This document shows positions 11,001 to 24,400 of a stretch of DNA of 64,000 nucleotides, piece by piece; the stretch's first letter is position 1; every line of letters starts with the position of its first letter. The position numbers were made by a program, and so were the translations under genes. This DNA comes from Enoplolaimus lenunculus (Eukaryota; Nematoda; Enoplea; Enoplida; Thoracostomopsidae), in contig JASANG010002312.1 in NCBI GenBank assembly GCA_030248215.1, positions 62,001 through 126,000 of the forward strand, in the 5' to 3' direction. The notes below the pieces were generated by a model. The model had not been told where the DNA came from. It did no database searches and worked only from the letters and a program-made list of their open reading frames with translations.

Positions 11001-14000
11001 CGCCGGAATTCCGACTTTTTTGGCGGCGTTGTGTCAACTGTCGTGACATTTTGAGCTGAACAGCTGGTGAACAATGCATAAGTAAAACATTTAGTGTATT
11101 TCACATTTGAATGAAATAAGACCTACTTACATATTTTCTTAAATTATGGGTTTGTGCTTAAATTAATTTGTTACAAACAAAAGTTTAATGTTTACAAATC
11201 TATTTTCCAAACAATAAAATGAGTCAGAAAACTAAAATTGCAATTCCGGTTGCGTGTCCGGTTCCGGCCAAAAATTAGAATGCTGACTCCAATTTCGATT
11301 CGTACTATAAATTTCATTCCGAATGAAATCCTGGATTATAGTTTGTGGTTTTAACATCCGATTTGTTAAAGTTGGCAATCGGATTGTCTTTAAACGCTAA
11401 TTATTCGCAAATATTACCAAAATTGCTACTGCAATGCAAACGGCTTACTTGGGGCAAGACTGGATGATCTTAAACGAAAATGTGCAATTAGCTGGGTGGT
11501 GCATGGTTCAAAATGTACCATCACGCGTCGCGTTTTCGCCTTACCCCCCTTGTTTAGAGGGGTCGATTTCAGCTTTAATGCGCACCATAGTGCTTCGACC
11601 ATTTAAGAATATAAGCAGACTATGTGTGAACATATAGGAATGCAACGTATTTATAATGTTTACTGAAAATTTTGACCCCCCTTCAAGTAAGGGAGGTCGG
11701 CCAAAAACGCAACGCGTGCCGGGTACATTTTTTACTACACAGAATGTACCCAGTAGTATACTCTTGTTGAAATATGTATCAGCTACTCTTGCTGGGGGGT
11801 AAATAGACGTTTGTGGCACGTCATGACGTACATATTTGTCGATATATTTATCATTGTTTTGAGGTAGAAAGCACCATAAGTAGTAAATACGATCGATAAT
11901 GCGTGTGAATTATCGTTATCATTTGGTAAACAAAAATTTTGTAGAAATTAAAAAATTTTAATTGAAGCCAATCCACGGCGGCGAAGAACCTCATTGGATG
12001 GAAAGGTTTGATTTAAAATTTGTTAATTTAAGCCAACCCACGGCGGCGAAGAACCTCATTGGATGGAAAGGTTTGATTTAAAATTTGTTAATTTAAGCCA
12101 ACCCACGGCGGCGAAGAACCTCATTGGACGGATAGGTTTGATTCAAAATTTGTTAATTTAAGCCAACCCACGGCGGCGAAGAACCTCATTGGATGGAAAG
12201 GTTTGATTCAAAATTTTTTAATTTTAAGCCAACCCACGGCGGCGAAGAACCTCATTGGATGAAAATGTTTGATTTAAAATTTGTTAATTTAAGCCAACCC
12301 ACGGCGGCGAAGAACCTCATTGGATGGAAAGGTTTGATTTAAATATCACTGACGAATCAAGACAAATATTAGAAATTACCGTCAAAGATAAAGCGCTCAA
12401 TAGACATCTTGGAGAGTAAGCAACGAATTTTGGTTAAGCCTGTTGCGGTTGCGGTACTTTGCTGAACATTGCCGCGCGTCGCTGCATGCCATAAGCAAAA
12501 TCTATTTAATGGCATGCGGTTCTGCGCGGTGTCGTGCGACGATTTTTAATAAAAAATTTGGCTGCGTCTTTCAGCGGCGTCAGGCGGTGTGCTGGGAGTA
12601 TAACGCAATCATTAGCGTTCGGTCTTAGAGGACGGGTAACATGGCGTAGGTGCAGGGGCGATTGAAGGATTCGACCCTGACTAAAAACGTTTTAGATCTG
12701 TTTAATGTTTCGGAATTTTTAAAGATACCATTTTAATATATCGATTGTTTTTTTAACTTAAACAATGATTGTTCAATATACCTTTTCATACTTACTACCA
12801 GGGTGTAAACGGATAGCAAAAATAACGGAAGCGAAAAACGGATATTGAAGTATATAAATTTTAAATAAAGTTATATTTTTCTGCCAACACAATTGAGACG
12901 TGCAAATTTTCACTGGGCTGCCTCAAATTTTGTAGAAAAAAATAGCGGAAGCACCGAAATTTTTAAGATTATCGATGAATATCGTATTTTTTGTTTCAGT
13001 TCACACAATTGCAGTACCTGTGTAAAAAATCGCGAGAAACTTACGTAATTTATAACTAATTTTCAACATAAAAATAAACGAATTTCCGGTATTTCTATAA
13101 CGGAAATGGAAACCGATTTTTACCGGGAACGGATGTCCGGTACACCCTGCTTACTACAGGTGTTCCAGGAGGTTAGCAAGTGACAGAATTTGGCGGGTTC
13201 GTTCTCACAAGGAGCCATTTTGGGATCAAATTTTTGGAAACGCAAATTGTTCATCTGAAGCTCACACAAGCATTTATATATAATTCAATATGTTTATGCA
13301 TTATTATAACATAATTGTGTTTATGCGTCGCGTGGTGCAAATCAGGATTGCGCTGAATCCGCGATATGACCAAATCTGAATCAATTGCTAATTTGCCGAA
13401 TCCGAATCCGAACCTTGCATTTTTCAAATTTAACATATATCTGTAATTTGTTTCAAAATACCGACACAATGACAGCCGCATAACTTTTAAACGTTAATAT
13501 ATTTCGTGTTCGACGTCAGTTCTTGAGATTTGTGACCTGAAACAAAAACTATTGATTTATATAACAAGCTTTTTAAAATTTTTTATTACTAAAAATGAAA
13601 AAAAAAACATTTATTGCCGAACATTTGTTGGATTGGGCTTTTGGATTCGGCTTTTTTTACAACCGAATCCAAATCCGAACCGTAAATTTTTGCCGAATCC
13701 GAATCGTAATCCATACTTTTGTTGCCACTTTGAAGCGAATGGCTTAGATTGACAGGTTCGATTTTAATTTGAACAGATTATCAATTGATTTGGCTGAATT
13801 TGAACGTGAACGGACGTACAGTGACTGGTATCGGCTGAATAATGACGACGGCGAACTAAGATTGATCATTTCGATTACGGGTACACTACGAAATGAAATT
13901 CCGATTGGAAGTCGAACGAGCGGACAGTTTGAATCGATGGCGAAAAATTTTGTAAGTTTTCAACTACGCGCGGGTATTAACAGGTGCTGAACGTGAAATT

Positions 14001-15454
14001 TGATTTAAACGCCGGTTTCAGAGCTGAGTCGAATGGTATTAAATTGACCCCCGATCTGATTACCGGTTGTATGGGGTCAATTGTTGGGACGTTAGGTGAT
14101 GGCAGAGTGGAAATTTTGCACCGCGGTTTTACTCGAGTCGCATTGCGTGCGCGACGCCAGATTTTCGTTTTGTGAAGGCATAATCTCGTAAGTTTTTTGG
14201 CCTCTGAGATCCACAGTGTTGCTTTAAATTATATCGACAGCCTTATTTCTCTTGTTTCTTGACAAATTCGTAGAAGGGATATATCTGCTTTATGCCGTCT
14301 CAGATATACTCCCCTGATCAGGTATCAGTGGCGGATCCAGGATGTCAAAATGGGGGGAGGGCAAAATTTCGCAGGTAATAAACTTACTTTTGACCCGCAC
14401 ACAAACCACGAATTATTGTCATCAAATTGCTATATAATTTTTGTCGAGATGCTGTTGGGGGGCCACGGCCGGGGTGGCCCCACCCCATGGATCCGCCATT
14501 GTCAGGCATAAATGAATTGTCTGATCTAATAACAGGGGTCACGGGTTATGGGTAAATTGTAATGATTTGGAGTCGTTTTATGTTGTCGTCAGAGTGACAA
14601 AGTATTTATTTGTCTGTCAACGAATCGTAGAATTACAGAAACTGTTACACCGTTTAATTCAGCTTCTTACGTTGCGTTGAATGGTCTGTAAGTAAATTGT
14701 CGCACGTTTTAGGAGTGAATTTTTTTTTGACCCGACCGACAGATATCATAACTTTGTAATTTGGCCGTTTTAAAATTATGGTAAACTCAAACGTACCGAC
14801 AAATATGTTTTTGGGTAAACAGTAATTGGGAATGTGTGGAAGAATACCCTTGTACATGTGCTAATCAGTAATATTTCACTGACGAAACCTGTTGACTTAT
14901 TTTGGCAGAATATTTGTAAATCTAATATTAAAGCTGTAACGCCCCACATACGTATTTTGAGCAGTGTTCCAACGCACGAGTAAACAAGTTGCAGTATTTT
15001 AATCAACAATTATAAAGGTATGCGTTGCAACCATATTTGGACATATCGTCATATCACTCTAAACTAGAATTTGTGCATAAAAGAAGTACGTTACATAGCC
15101 TATGCTAACTTTTCCAAGTTTTGTGGTCAGTTAGCCTTCTTTAATAGCATTCATATCATATTAAAGATTTAATATACCAGCGGTCCGTCCAGTACATTAA
15201 GATAGTTGCACAATCGTGCAACTGTGTTGACTAATAATTGTTATTTTGTTTCAGGGACTCCAATATACGTTGCGCGATATTGATTCAGTTGGATATCTCG
15301 AGGTTAAAGGTATTCAAGTTATTGGTTTCTTTGTTTCTCGTGTTTGTTTGTTTGTTTGTTTGGTTGCTTGCTTAGTTGTTTGTTTGTTTGTTTGTTTGAT
15401 TGATTGTTTGTTTGTTTGTTTGTTTGTTTGTTTGTTTGTTTGTTCGTTTGTTTG

Positions 15455-15492
<38 letters not shown>

Positions 15493-18400
15493 TGTTTGTT
15501 TGTTTGTTTGTTTGTTCGTTTCTTTGTTTGATTGATTGATTGTTTGTTTGTTTGTTTGTTTGTTTGTTTGTTTGTTTGTTTGTTTGGTTGTTTGTTTGTT
15601 TGTTTGTTGATTGGTTGGTTGGTTGGTTTACTTTTAACTCAAAGTGGAGAGTTTAGTTGATACCACGATGTGGGGGGAACTTTAACTGAGGACATGAAAC
15701 ATAATTGGCAGTGGTATATATAAGGGGAGCTATAGAACGGATAAAAGTTCAATCTCAAAAGTTCCAAAAACACAAAACAATTTAACTTTTAACAGGATTT
15801 AGAATAGTCTTCGCAATCGTAGATTTTACTAAAAAATGACGATAAAAATTAAGTAGATTTCATTAAAATAAACCGTCGAAGGTAGATTACGCTTCCGTGG
15901 ATTATGAAAATCTAAAATACAGCAGATAACGTGAACACCTATCTCCAACTAAAGGTTATTTCACCAATAACATTGCAAAAAAAGAAATTTAAAATGAATT
16001 TTTCGATGGTATGCATTTTTCATTTTCCTGTCCCGTTTCCGGTAGTTTTTTCAAATGTCGGTTGTGGTAAATTGTAATTTCGGTTGCACCCTGAAATATA
16101 GTATATATCATGATAGGAAAGCATTTAATCAGCAACGAAACATCATTTGGTTAACCTGTTTCTTGCAGATGAAAATATGCATTTTTCAGTGTACAGAGCA
16201 AGCGGATTGGCTGCTAAAGATCTGTTGGGTAAGACAACTATTTTAACGCCGATAAAGACGGCGTTACAGCGTTATTTTTACCTCGCCGTGTTATTTCTAC
16301 CGGTTCAAATCATGCTAGGAAGATATATACCGCGTATTTCACACCCCCGCACCCCTGTGAAATGTTTCTCATCAGAATGATCAAGCTAGCAGAGGATTTC
16401 CGTGTAGAAAACCAAGTCAATATTTAGGCTATTTTTTGTATCTGGCAAAGGTACGCCGCATATATTCGCCACGGTCCTTTTGTCTATTCGGATCAAGGGA
16501 TAATAAAGTTTTTACACGTCTATCTTGAAGATTTTAGTTTTACTATTTCCGGGAGACGATGGCTGGGTTTCCGAAACCCTACTTAAGTACGACTTTGTAC
16601 TTAACTACAGGCTAAGCAATTGCTTAACTATTTTGCCGTTTTTAAAAGCGTACTTAAGTTAAGTAAATACTTTGAGTCGCTGACTAAACTTGATATACTG
16701 CAAATTAACCGCTCAGGTTTACTAACCATGTTCTAATTGAAATTGTAGACTCATGATATCTGTTCAAAGCAAAACAATTAGTTACTTGTCATGGCAATGG
16801 CCGATATTTGGTGTTTCGTTGATTGTGGTCGAAAATTTAAGTGCTTACTTAAGTCGGCGACTTAAGTAATTACTTAAGCATAACTTAAGTAAATACTTAA
16901 GTAAGATTTGAGAAACCCAGCCAATGGATGCTTTCTGAAATCACACTTAAGTAGGTATTTATTTTAGTTATGCTTCAAGGTATTACCGAAGTCATCGACT
17001 TAAGTAAATACTTAGCTTATTAAACAAAAATAAATAATCGCCAATTTGAGCCATTGTAATAACAAGGCAACCTAAGTTTTGCTTTATACAAAATAGGCAC
17101 AATGAAGCTACAATTTCAATTTGGACAATGCTAATATGCCTGATAGTCTCAGTCAACGACTTGCGGATTTTCACAACTTAAGTACGCTTTTAGAAACAAC
17201 AAATTGGCTAAATAAATGCTTAGAACATACTTAAGTATGAAATCGTACTTAAGTAAGGTTTCAGAAACAGTTTGTTTTAAATATTAGTCTACCGCTGCTA
17301 AAACAGCATTTTGCCGAGACTCTTTGAAATTGTGGAACATGTAAAGATCAGCGGCGGAACGTTTTCCTGCGGGACTGCAAAAGAGTATGCTAAAGTTCTG
17401 GACTAATTTTTGCTTTGGTTTAGGCTTAGAAATCAATATGCTTCAACTACTGTTACGGTCGTGTTCTATACATTGGCTTAAATGGTTTTGATTTAGCGTT
17501 TTTGTTATAGGTTCGAGTGATCCGTTTTGCATTCTGGAACTTGTGAACGCTCGTCTGAGAACACAGTCTGCTTATCAAACGCTTAATCCAGTGTGGAATT
17601 CTTTGTTTTACTTGTAAGGCAGACAAAATTTTCAAACATCTGACACACTAATTTATGGTGGAGGTATGGCGGTGAATATAACTTTTTAATTTCGCATTAA
17701 TTTATGGGTGAGACTTATCTGGAACCCTAGCTATCGTTGACCCACTCCATCGCTGTGAATTGCTAAGCATGGTGTTACTACATTGTCCAATCAGATTTGT
17801 GTTTGCTTTCTAGTGGTTCGTATTGTCCAATGAGATTTTTGTTTGCTTTCCAGTGGTTCGTATTGTCCAATGAGAATTTTGTTTGCTCTCCAGTGGTTCG
17901 TATTGTCCAATCAGATTTGTGTTTGCTTTCCAGTGGTTCGTATGTGACAAAGGCTGCGTGTCTGAAATCTTACATAAGTATTTTACTTTACCTTAAGTAC
18001 TTTACAGATTACCGATTTAAGCAAATGATACTTATGTCACTGACCAATTTTGATGTGTTACATACTATCAGTCTAGGTGTGTTAGCCTTGGTATAAGTGA
18101 GATTTTAGACTGATCGTGCCTCTTAATATAAAGGAAAATTAAGGATTCCTTATTATGACACTGGTTCAATCTTGGGATTGATTTGTTCTTATTCAAAAAG
18201 TTAAGTATTTACTTAAGTCGGCTACTTAAGTAATTACTTAAGCGTACCTTAAGTAAATACTGAAGTAAGATTTCGCAAACCCAGCCACTGTCAATAAAGA
18301 AAGAAATAGCTTTGCTTTATAGCCGCCATGGGTTTGCAATTTCAATTAGCACAAGTATGCTTCAACGGTTAATATGTAATATATCAAATTTAGTCAGCGA

Positions 18401-21400
18401 CTCAAGTATTTACTTAAGTAAGCTTTTAAAAACGACAAAATCGTTAATCGCTTAGTACGTACTTAATACTAAGTCGTATTTAAGTAAGGTTTCGGAAACC
18501 CAGCCAATGTCCGCAAGTTTAATATAAATGACAAAAAAATCGGTTAATTTCAGTAAAGTACGAGACATTCATTCAGTATTAATGATCGAAGTACATGATG
18601 AAGATGACGATAAAAAAATGGAATTTCTTGGAAAAGTCGGCATTCCTTTGTTGAAGGTACTCGTGTGTGGATGTGATGCTGTGTTTTTAAACTTTTAAAT
18701 TAATTCAAATTAATTTAAATTAATTTTAATTAATTTAAATTAATTTAAGCGTTAGTATGATTTGTCGAACGCTTAATTACTTTCTACGTTTCAAGTTTGG
18801 TCTCTCATTGTTTATATTATTTGGTGTTTACGTGTTTCAGATACGAAACGGTGAACCACGTTGGTATGCGTTGAAAGATGAAACGATGCGAAAACGTGGC
18901 AAAGGACAAATTAAACTTGAACTGAGACTTGTGTTCAATCCGGTAAGCGCAGTTGAGCTCTTGTGGTTCATTATTTCAAATAGCGGCCAATGTATAGAAC
19001 AGAGCCATAACCGTAGTATAAGCATAAGCCTAAGTTTAACCGTAAGAATGAGCTTAAAACGTAAGTTTAAGCGTAAGCAAACAAATTAGTGTAAGCATAT
19101 TCTTCTCTCTTTTGTACCACACCAAAAACGAATTCTCTCCACATCTCGGCACACAAACTCCAAATTCCCCCGACAACGCGTTAAATAAACTTTATAATAT
19201 ATCACTTTTTTTGTATAAAGGTTTAGGTTGAGGAATATGCATATACTACTGTTCCGGTCTGGTTCAATACATTGGCCAAACGTTGTATTGGGGGCTTCTC
19301 CTCGGACCCGTTTGGGGTGGGCGGTCGGCTATCGTAACGCTGGTCCTGGTTGCAGTGGACGACCAACTGTTTAGTTTAATATTTAATGTTTTCAAACCAG
19401 GAATGCATTTATTTTTTTAGATCAGAGCAATTTACAATACGTTTCAACCCGAAGAACAACAGTATGTTGGCCAGTCGAAAAAATTTAAACCTGCGGTAAG
19501 CGTAAATTGAACGGTAATTAGCCAGGTTTGCTATTGTTATACACACGCCCGTAGCCAGCTCACCTTGCTAGGGGGGCAGCTGAAAATTTTCCGGACATTC
19601 AATAGGATTCAATGAGTCACAAGCATGGTTGAAAATTCTCTCGGGTTGGGCCAAAATTGTTCCAGGGGGGCTGAGCCTCCCCCTTGGCAGCGGGCCCGCT
19701 TATACATGTCATGGTGCAAATTGCTATGCCGGGTATTTTGCTACGCGTAATAATGAAAGCGTCGAACGAGAGCCAATTAACCTAGGCGACCGTATTGCTT
19801 ACTGTTTAAGAAGCCCAAAATTCTGTTACACAAGTAAGTTCGTTGCTTTATTCCTGAGGTGATAGCAGCGTTACTAAGATCCTGGTTTGCTGGTAACCGC
19901 TTTTGCTGGTTACCGGTTGCATTATATAAGTACACCGCTATAAAATAACAAAGAAATTTGAATTTGGCAAAATACCCGGCGTATAAATTTACGTAACGAC
20001 ATGCGTACCAGAAGGTTACACGAACCAGACCCTGATATTAGTTCGCATTTCATGGAGTTAAAGGTACTTGTAGAAATGGTTTGGCCAGATTTAGTACATT
20101 GCATAGTGCAAATGGTGTATTATAGCGTAGTTAATTAAGTCCTATTCGTACGTGCAAGTTTTTGGTGCGAGAACTCGCAGCTGCAACTTGGACTTGCAAG
20201 TTTTGTCAAAAATCCCGTTCGAAAAACTTGCAGCTGCAAATAATTCATTAAAAATCATTGCTAGGAATTTAGTTCACATGTGTGAATAACCATTCAAGTT
20301 CACTGAATTTATTGCAGCCGTTTTCTCATTGGCTGATGAAAAAATGCAAGTTCAGCGTGCAATTTCCTGCTACAAGTTCGCGCAACAAAAACTTGCACGT
20401 GTGAATAGAGCTTTAGAGACCAAATCACTATTTTTGAACTGAACGAAATATAACACTGATATTTGATTGGTCGTTGTGTTTAATGGCTGACATTTCATTG
20501 ATCGTTATGTTTAATGGCTGAGATTCGATTAGTCGTTGTGTTTATATTCATTGGCTGTCGAAAAAATGCGTGTTCTGCGTGCATTTTGCAGATGCAAGTT
20601 CACGCAGCAAAAACTTGCACGTGTGAATAGGGGCTTAAATTTTAGACACTCGTCAAATATGCGAACAAATTAACCAGTTACGGTATTGATGCTACTTCAG
20701 TTAGTTCCGTTATTGTTGAATCGTGGTCATGGAGTGATCCGACCAATTCTTTGATGGCGTTTGCGGTACGTTTGGCACATGAGCGCGCTTAGGACGCAGT
20801 CCCTATATTTGGGTTAAATGGAAAAGCTAAAGTTTTTTGCTGAGCAAACGATAAAACGTCAACAACTGGTTGAACGGTGAAAAAATAACAAAACTCACAA
20901 TATGAAATGAATTTTATAGACCAATGGTTCAAAATTAGTGTACCGGATGTGGTTGCGTCCGCCGTCCTGTGGGTAAATGGAGCTTACATTCTGATTCCCG
21001 GTTAGCCACCGAATTGAGTGCGGAGCAATGCTTTCGTATGCAAAATGGTTAGAAAACAGAATACCGGAGGGGACACTGGAGGCGTCGCCGCTGATCTGCG
21101 GAATCGTCGTCCAAACAGCTCCGAGCCTGTAGTTACAAAAGACATCGGTGTTGGGCACATGTGCGATCGCTGAAGTGAGTTTGGATGTTGGTTCTACTGT
21201 TTTAGGCCTTCGAAATAGTAGTGCTTATATTTCAACCGTACATGATTCCATTGGCTTTGCTCATGTTTTTGGTTCGTTCGTGGCTTCAGCGTATTTCTGC
21301 GAAGAGATTGGCGCCGCGTGATGCTGAGGTAACTGTTATTTAGGATAAATGCCGGTTTAAGTGTTGTCTTCTCATTGTGTGTATCACTTATCGACTGGTG

Positions 21401-24400
21401 GTAGTAGTAATTAATAGGTTTTCAAACAAACGAACTAAAGTTGCTATAGATACTTATGCAGTACAAGTGTGTAGCCAAAGGGGAATTCAGGGGTCAAACC
21501 CACGTTTTGAAATTTTTGTACATCGATATTAAACACGGGTTCATCTTGCAACGCCGTTTGAAATATTTGCCAATGTACAGAACACAGTCGTAAAGTAGTG
21601 TAAGCATATTCCTAAGCTTAAACGTAAGAATGAGCATATTTCTAAGAATAAGCTTAAGCCTAAACAAAAAATAGTCGAAAGCTTAAACTTACTCTATTTA
21701 GCAGTTTAATTGGAGCGGTTATTAGTATACTAAGCTTGTATAAAAGGTGTTGCTTTCTCAGTGAAATTTAAAATTTTAAGAATTTTTTTGGGCTACAGAA
21801 GTAGTACACTTATTGTAGAGACCATACACGCATGATTTTAACTAGACGCACCCCCCCCAGCAATTGTGTGTTTAAAAACTAGCAATCATATAAAATAGAT
21901 TTTGCAGTCATATTAAAACAGTGGCAGATCTAGAAATTTCTAAAAGCGCTCGTGGGAAATATAATATTGGATAAAAACTCGCGAACGAAACGAACGAGAA
22001 CCCCTGCGTGATTTCAATGCTGAACTTTAATACAAAGTCTTGGGTTTTATTCCTGTAGTGAGGGCCTATGCTGGGATGGACCTCACCTTTAGATTCGCCG
22101 GTGCGTTGAAGTGTATCAGAACTTTCGCTGGTACGGTACCATACTTTATTGGGTGTCTATGAACTTCCTTACGAATTAGGCGACACATTTTGTCAAGTAC
22201 ACACAAAATATATTGTCTTAAGATTTTAAGACTCCTACTTTCTTAAATTTTTAAGACATAAACGTCTTGTGTTTGAGACGTTAATAGTATCAAACAGCTC
22301 AGAAATTCATTTGTTAAGTGGTTAAAACGTAAATGTCTTTCGTTCAAGAAGCAATTGTCTTTTATTCAAGAATTAATTTTCTGATTTTTATGTATGTAAA
22401 AAAAGTTGCTCCGTTTATAGTCTTCAAAGCGTATTTAAATAAGCGAGTTTCAAAGATATTTCGAATTGAGCTCATGCTTCCCCCAACCAAAGTTTACATC
22501 TTGGATGTATCTTAGGTTGTAAAGTTAGGGTATTTGGTTGAGCTTTAGTCTTCAATTGTGGAGTCGGTTTGCAAATCTCTGTATTTTATGTCAGACATAT
22601 TTGTCTTATATTTCAGAAATACTTTCGTAACCGTTCATAAAACAAAGTGTTAAATTTAAGACATTTAAGTGTGAACAAAATTTTAGACCAATATTTCAGA
22701 AAAATGAAAAAAATAAACGTTTTGAATTCAAGATATAATATATGTCTGGTCTGTATCAAGACATAATTGCCTTAAGTTTCAGACAATAAATTTTGTGTGT
22801 ATAAAATCAAAAAATGCCTCTAAATCTGAATTTTGATTGTTTCAGGAGTACTACGATTCAGATTCGCCTGATCCAGACGTGAAGGTTTGTTTAATATTAT
22901 TTTTTCAATTTTGAATGTTTTAATCTTTAAACTAAACTAATTGTATTTGGTGTGTTTGTTTTAGTGCTTTTCTGCAAAATATGTTACAGAAACATTTCTA
23001 ATTAAACCAATGACATTTAGGGTGAATTTAGTAATTTTGGTAAATGTTGGCTTTCACCTTCCCGGAGGCTTTTTCCTGAGTTTATCACTAGTCGAAAATT
23101 ACTGATTTCGTACTATTTAGTGATAATATTTCCCTACTCTCTAAAAACTTAAACTTAAATTATAGCTTAACTTAAATTGAATATTAGTTTAAGTAAAACT
23201 TGAAGGTTGCACGGACTAACTGAACTCGAATGGTCAGTTTAACTTTGACTAACAAATTTTAAGTTTAACACGAGTTTAAGTTAAACTAATTTTTGGTTTA
23301 AGTAACAAATGCGGTCCAGAAATTATGTGTATCTAAAAAATCATTCAGATTAGCTTAAACTAAAATTAATGATATTTTAATTGAGTTTAAGTGTGAACCT
23401 ACCGTTTGCTTAATTAATCTAAAACGTTAGTTTAATGCTGCTTTGATTAGCTTAAGCTTAAATTTCTCGTATTAGTGTATTTTTAATAAAAGCATTATGG
23501 AACGGTAAATGTTGCGAAGGTTTCTATATGTAATGCGGGAAACAACGACCCAGAACACGGGTGTGGGGGCAGGGGCCACTACCTTATAAATTATTAAAAT
23601 TGCATTTTGTTTCTCAATCGCTTTGCGGGCAAAGTTAATCCCGCATTATATATCGTGACAACAATGTATGTATCCGGTTTGTTTTAAAATCAGTATCAGC
23701 GCCTATAGACGGAAAATCGTTATAGATTCTTGAAATTTCATATCCTATTGCTTGCTACTCTGTAAATTTCAGTGAGTTGATTTTAACTCAGAATGACTTG
23801 AATCACTCAGTCTGAGTTAGGACAGTCAGAACTCATAAGTCTGAGTTGATATAACTCATTCTGAGTTAATTAATCAACTCACCCAGAGTCAATTCAACTC
23901 AGAGTGAGAATCAACTCAAGTCCGTGTGAGTTAATGTTTACTGATATGAATTCAGAAATAACCAATTCGCTCGCTGGATTGATTAATCAACTCATTGGAA
24001 TTTACAGTGTACGTTCGGTTTCGTTACGTTTTTTCTTGCTTCTGAACTTCCAGCGATTCGCTATTGAAATAACACATGGTTGTGATCTGTTCAATAAAAA
24101 CTAACGCTTAGTTGAAAAGTGAAATTTTTAAATTTGAACTAATGTTGACGTCAATTCCAACCGTTTACGTGAGTTTCTGATTCGAAGTTGTGAATGTTAA
24201 CTTTTTAATATTTTTTGTAATCTTTACTAATATTTGGTTTTATAGCTGTCGTTCGATTGTGATGATGTAAGTTTGCCGTGTATTTTTTATTGACTGCCCG
24301 AGTCCCCCATCGTTGCATTTTTACGCTTAGGTTTAGGCTTAGGCTTTAGGCTTATGAATATGCTTATAATACTGTTCCGCCCGTGTTCTTTACATTGGCC

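Noticed and set aside
13984-14175. Possible extra MCTP exon after exon 8
   Set aside because: The frame begins inside intron 8 and has no acceptor in phase. Exon 8 joins exon 9 directly with the conserved linker length.
15246-15467. Cys/Leu/Val-rich frame after MCTP exon 9
   Set aside because: It is exon 9 read through the donor into the (GTTT)n tract.
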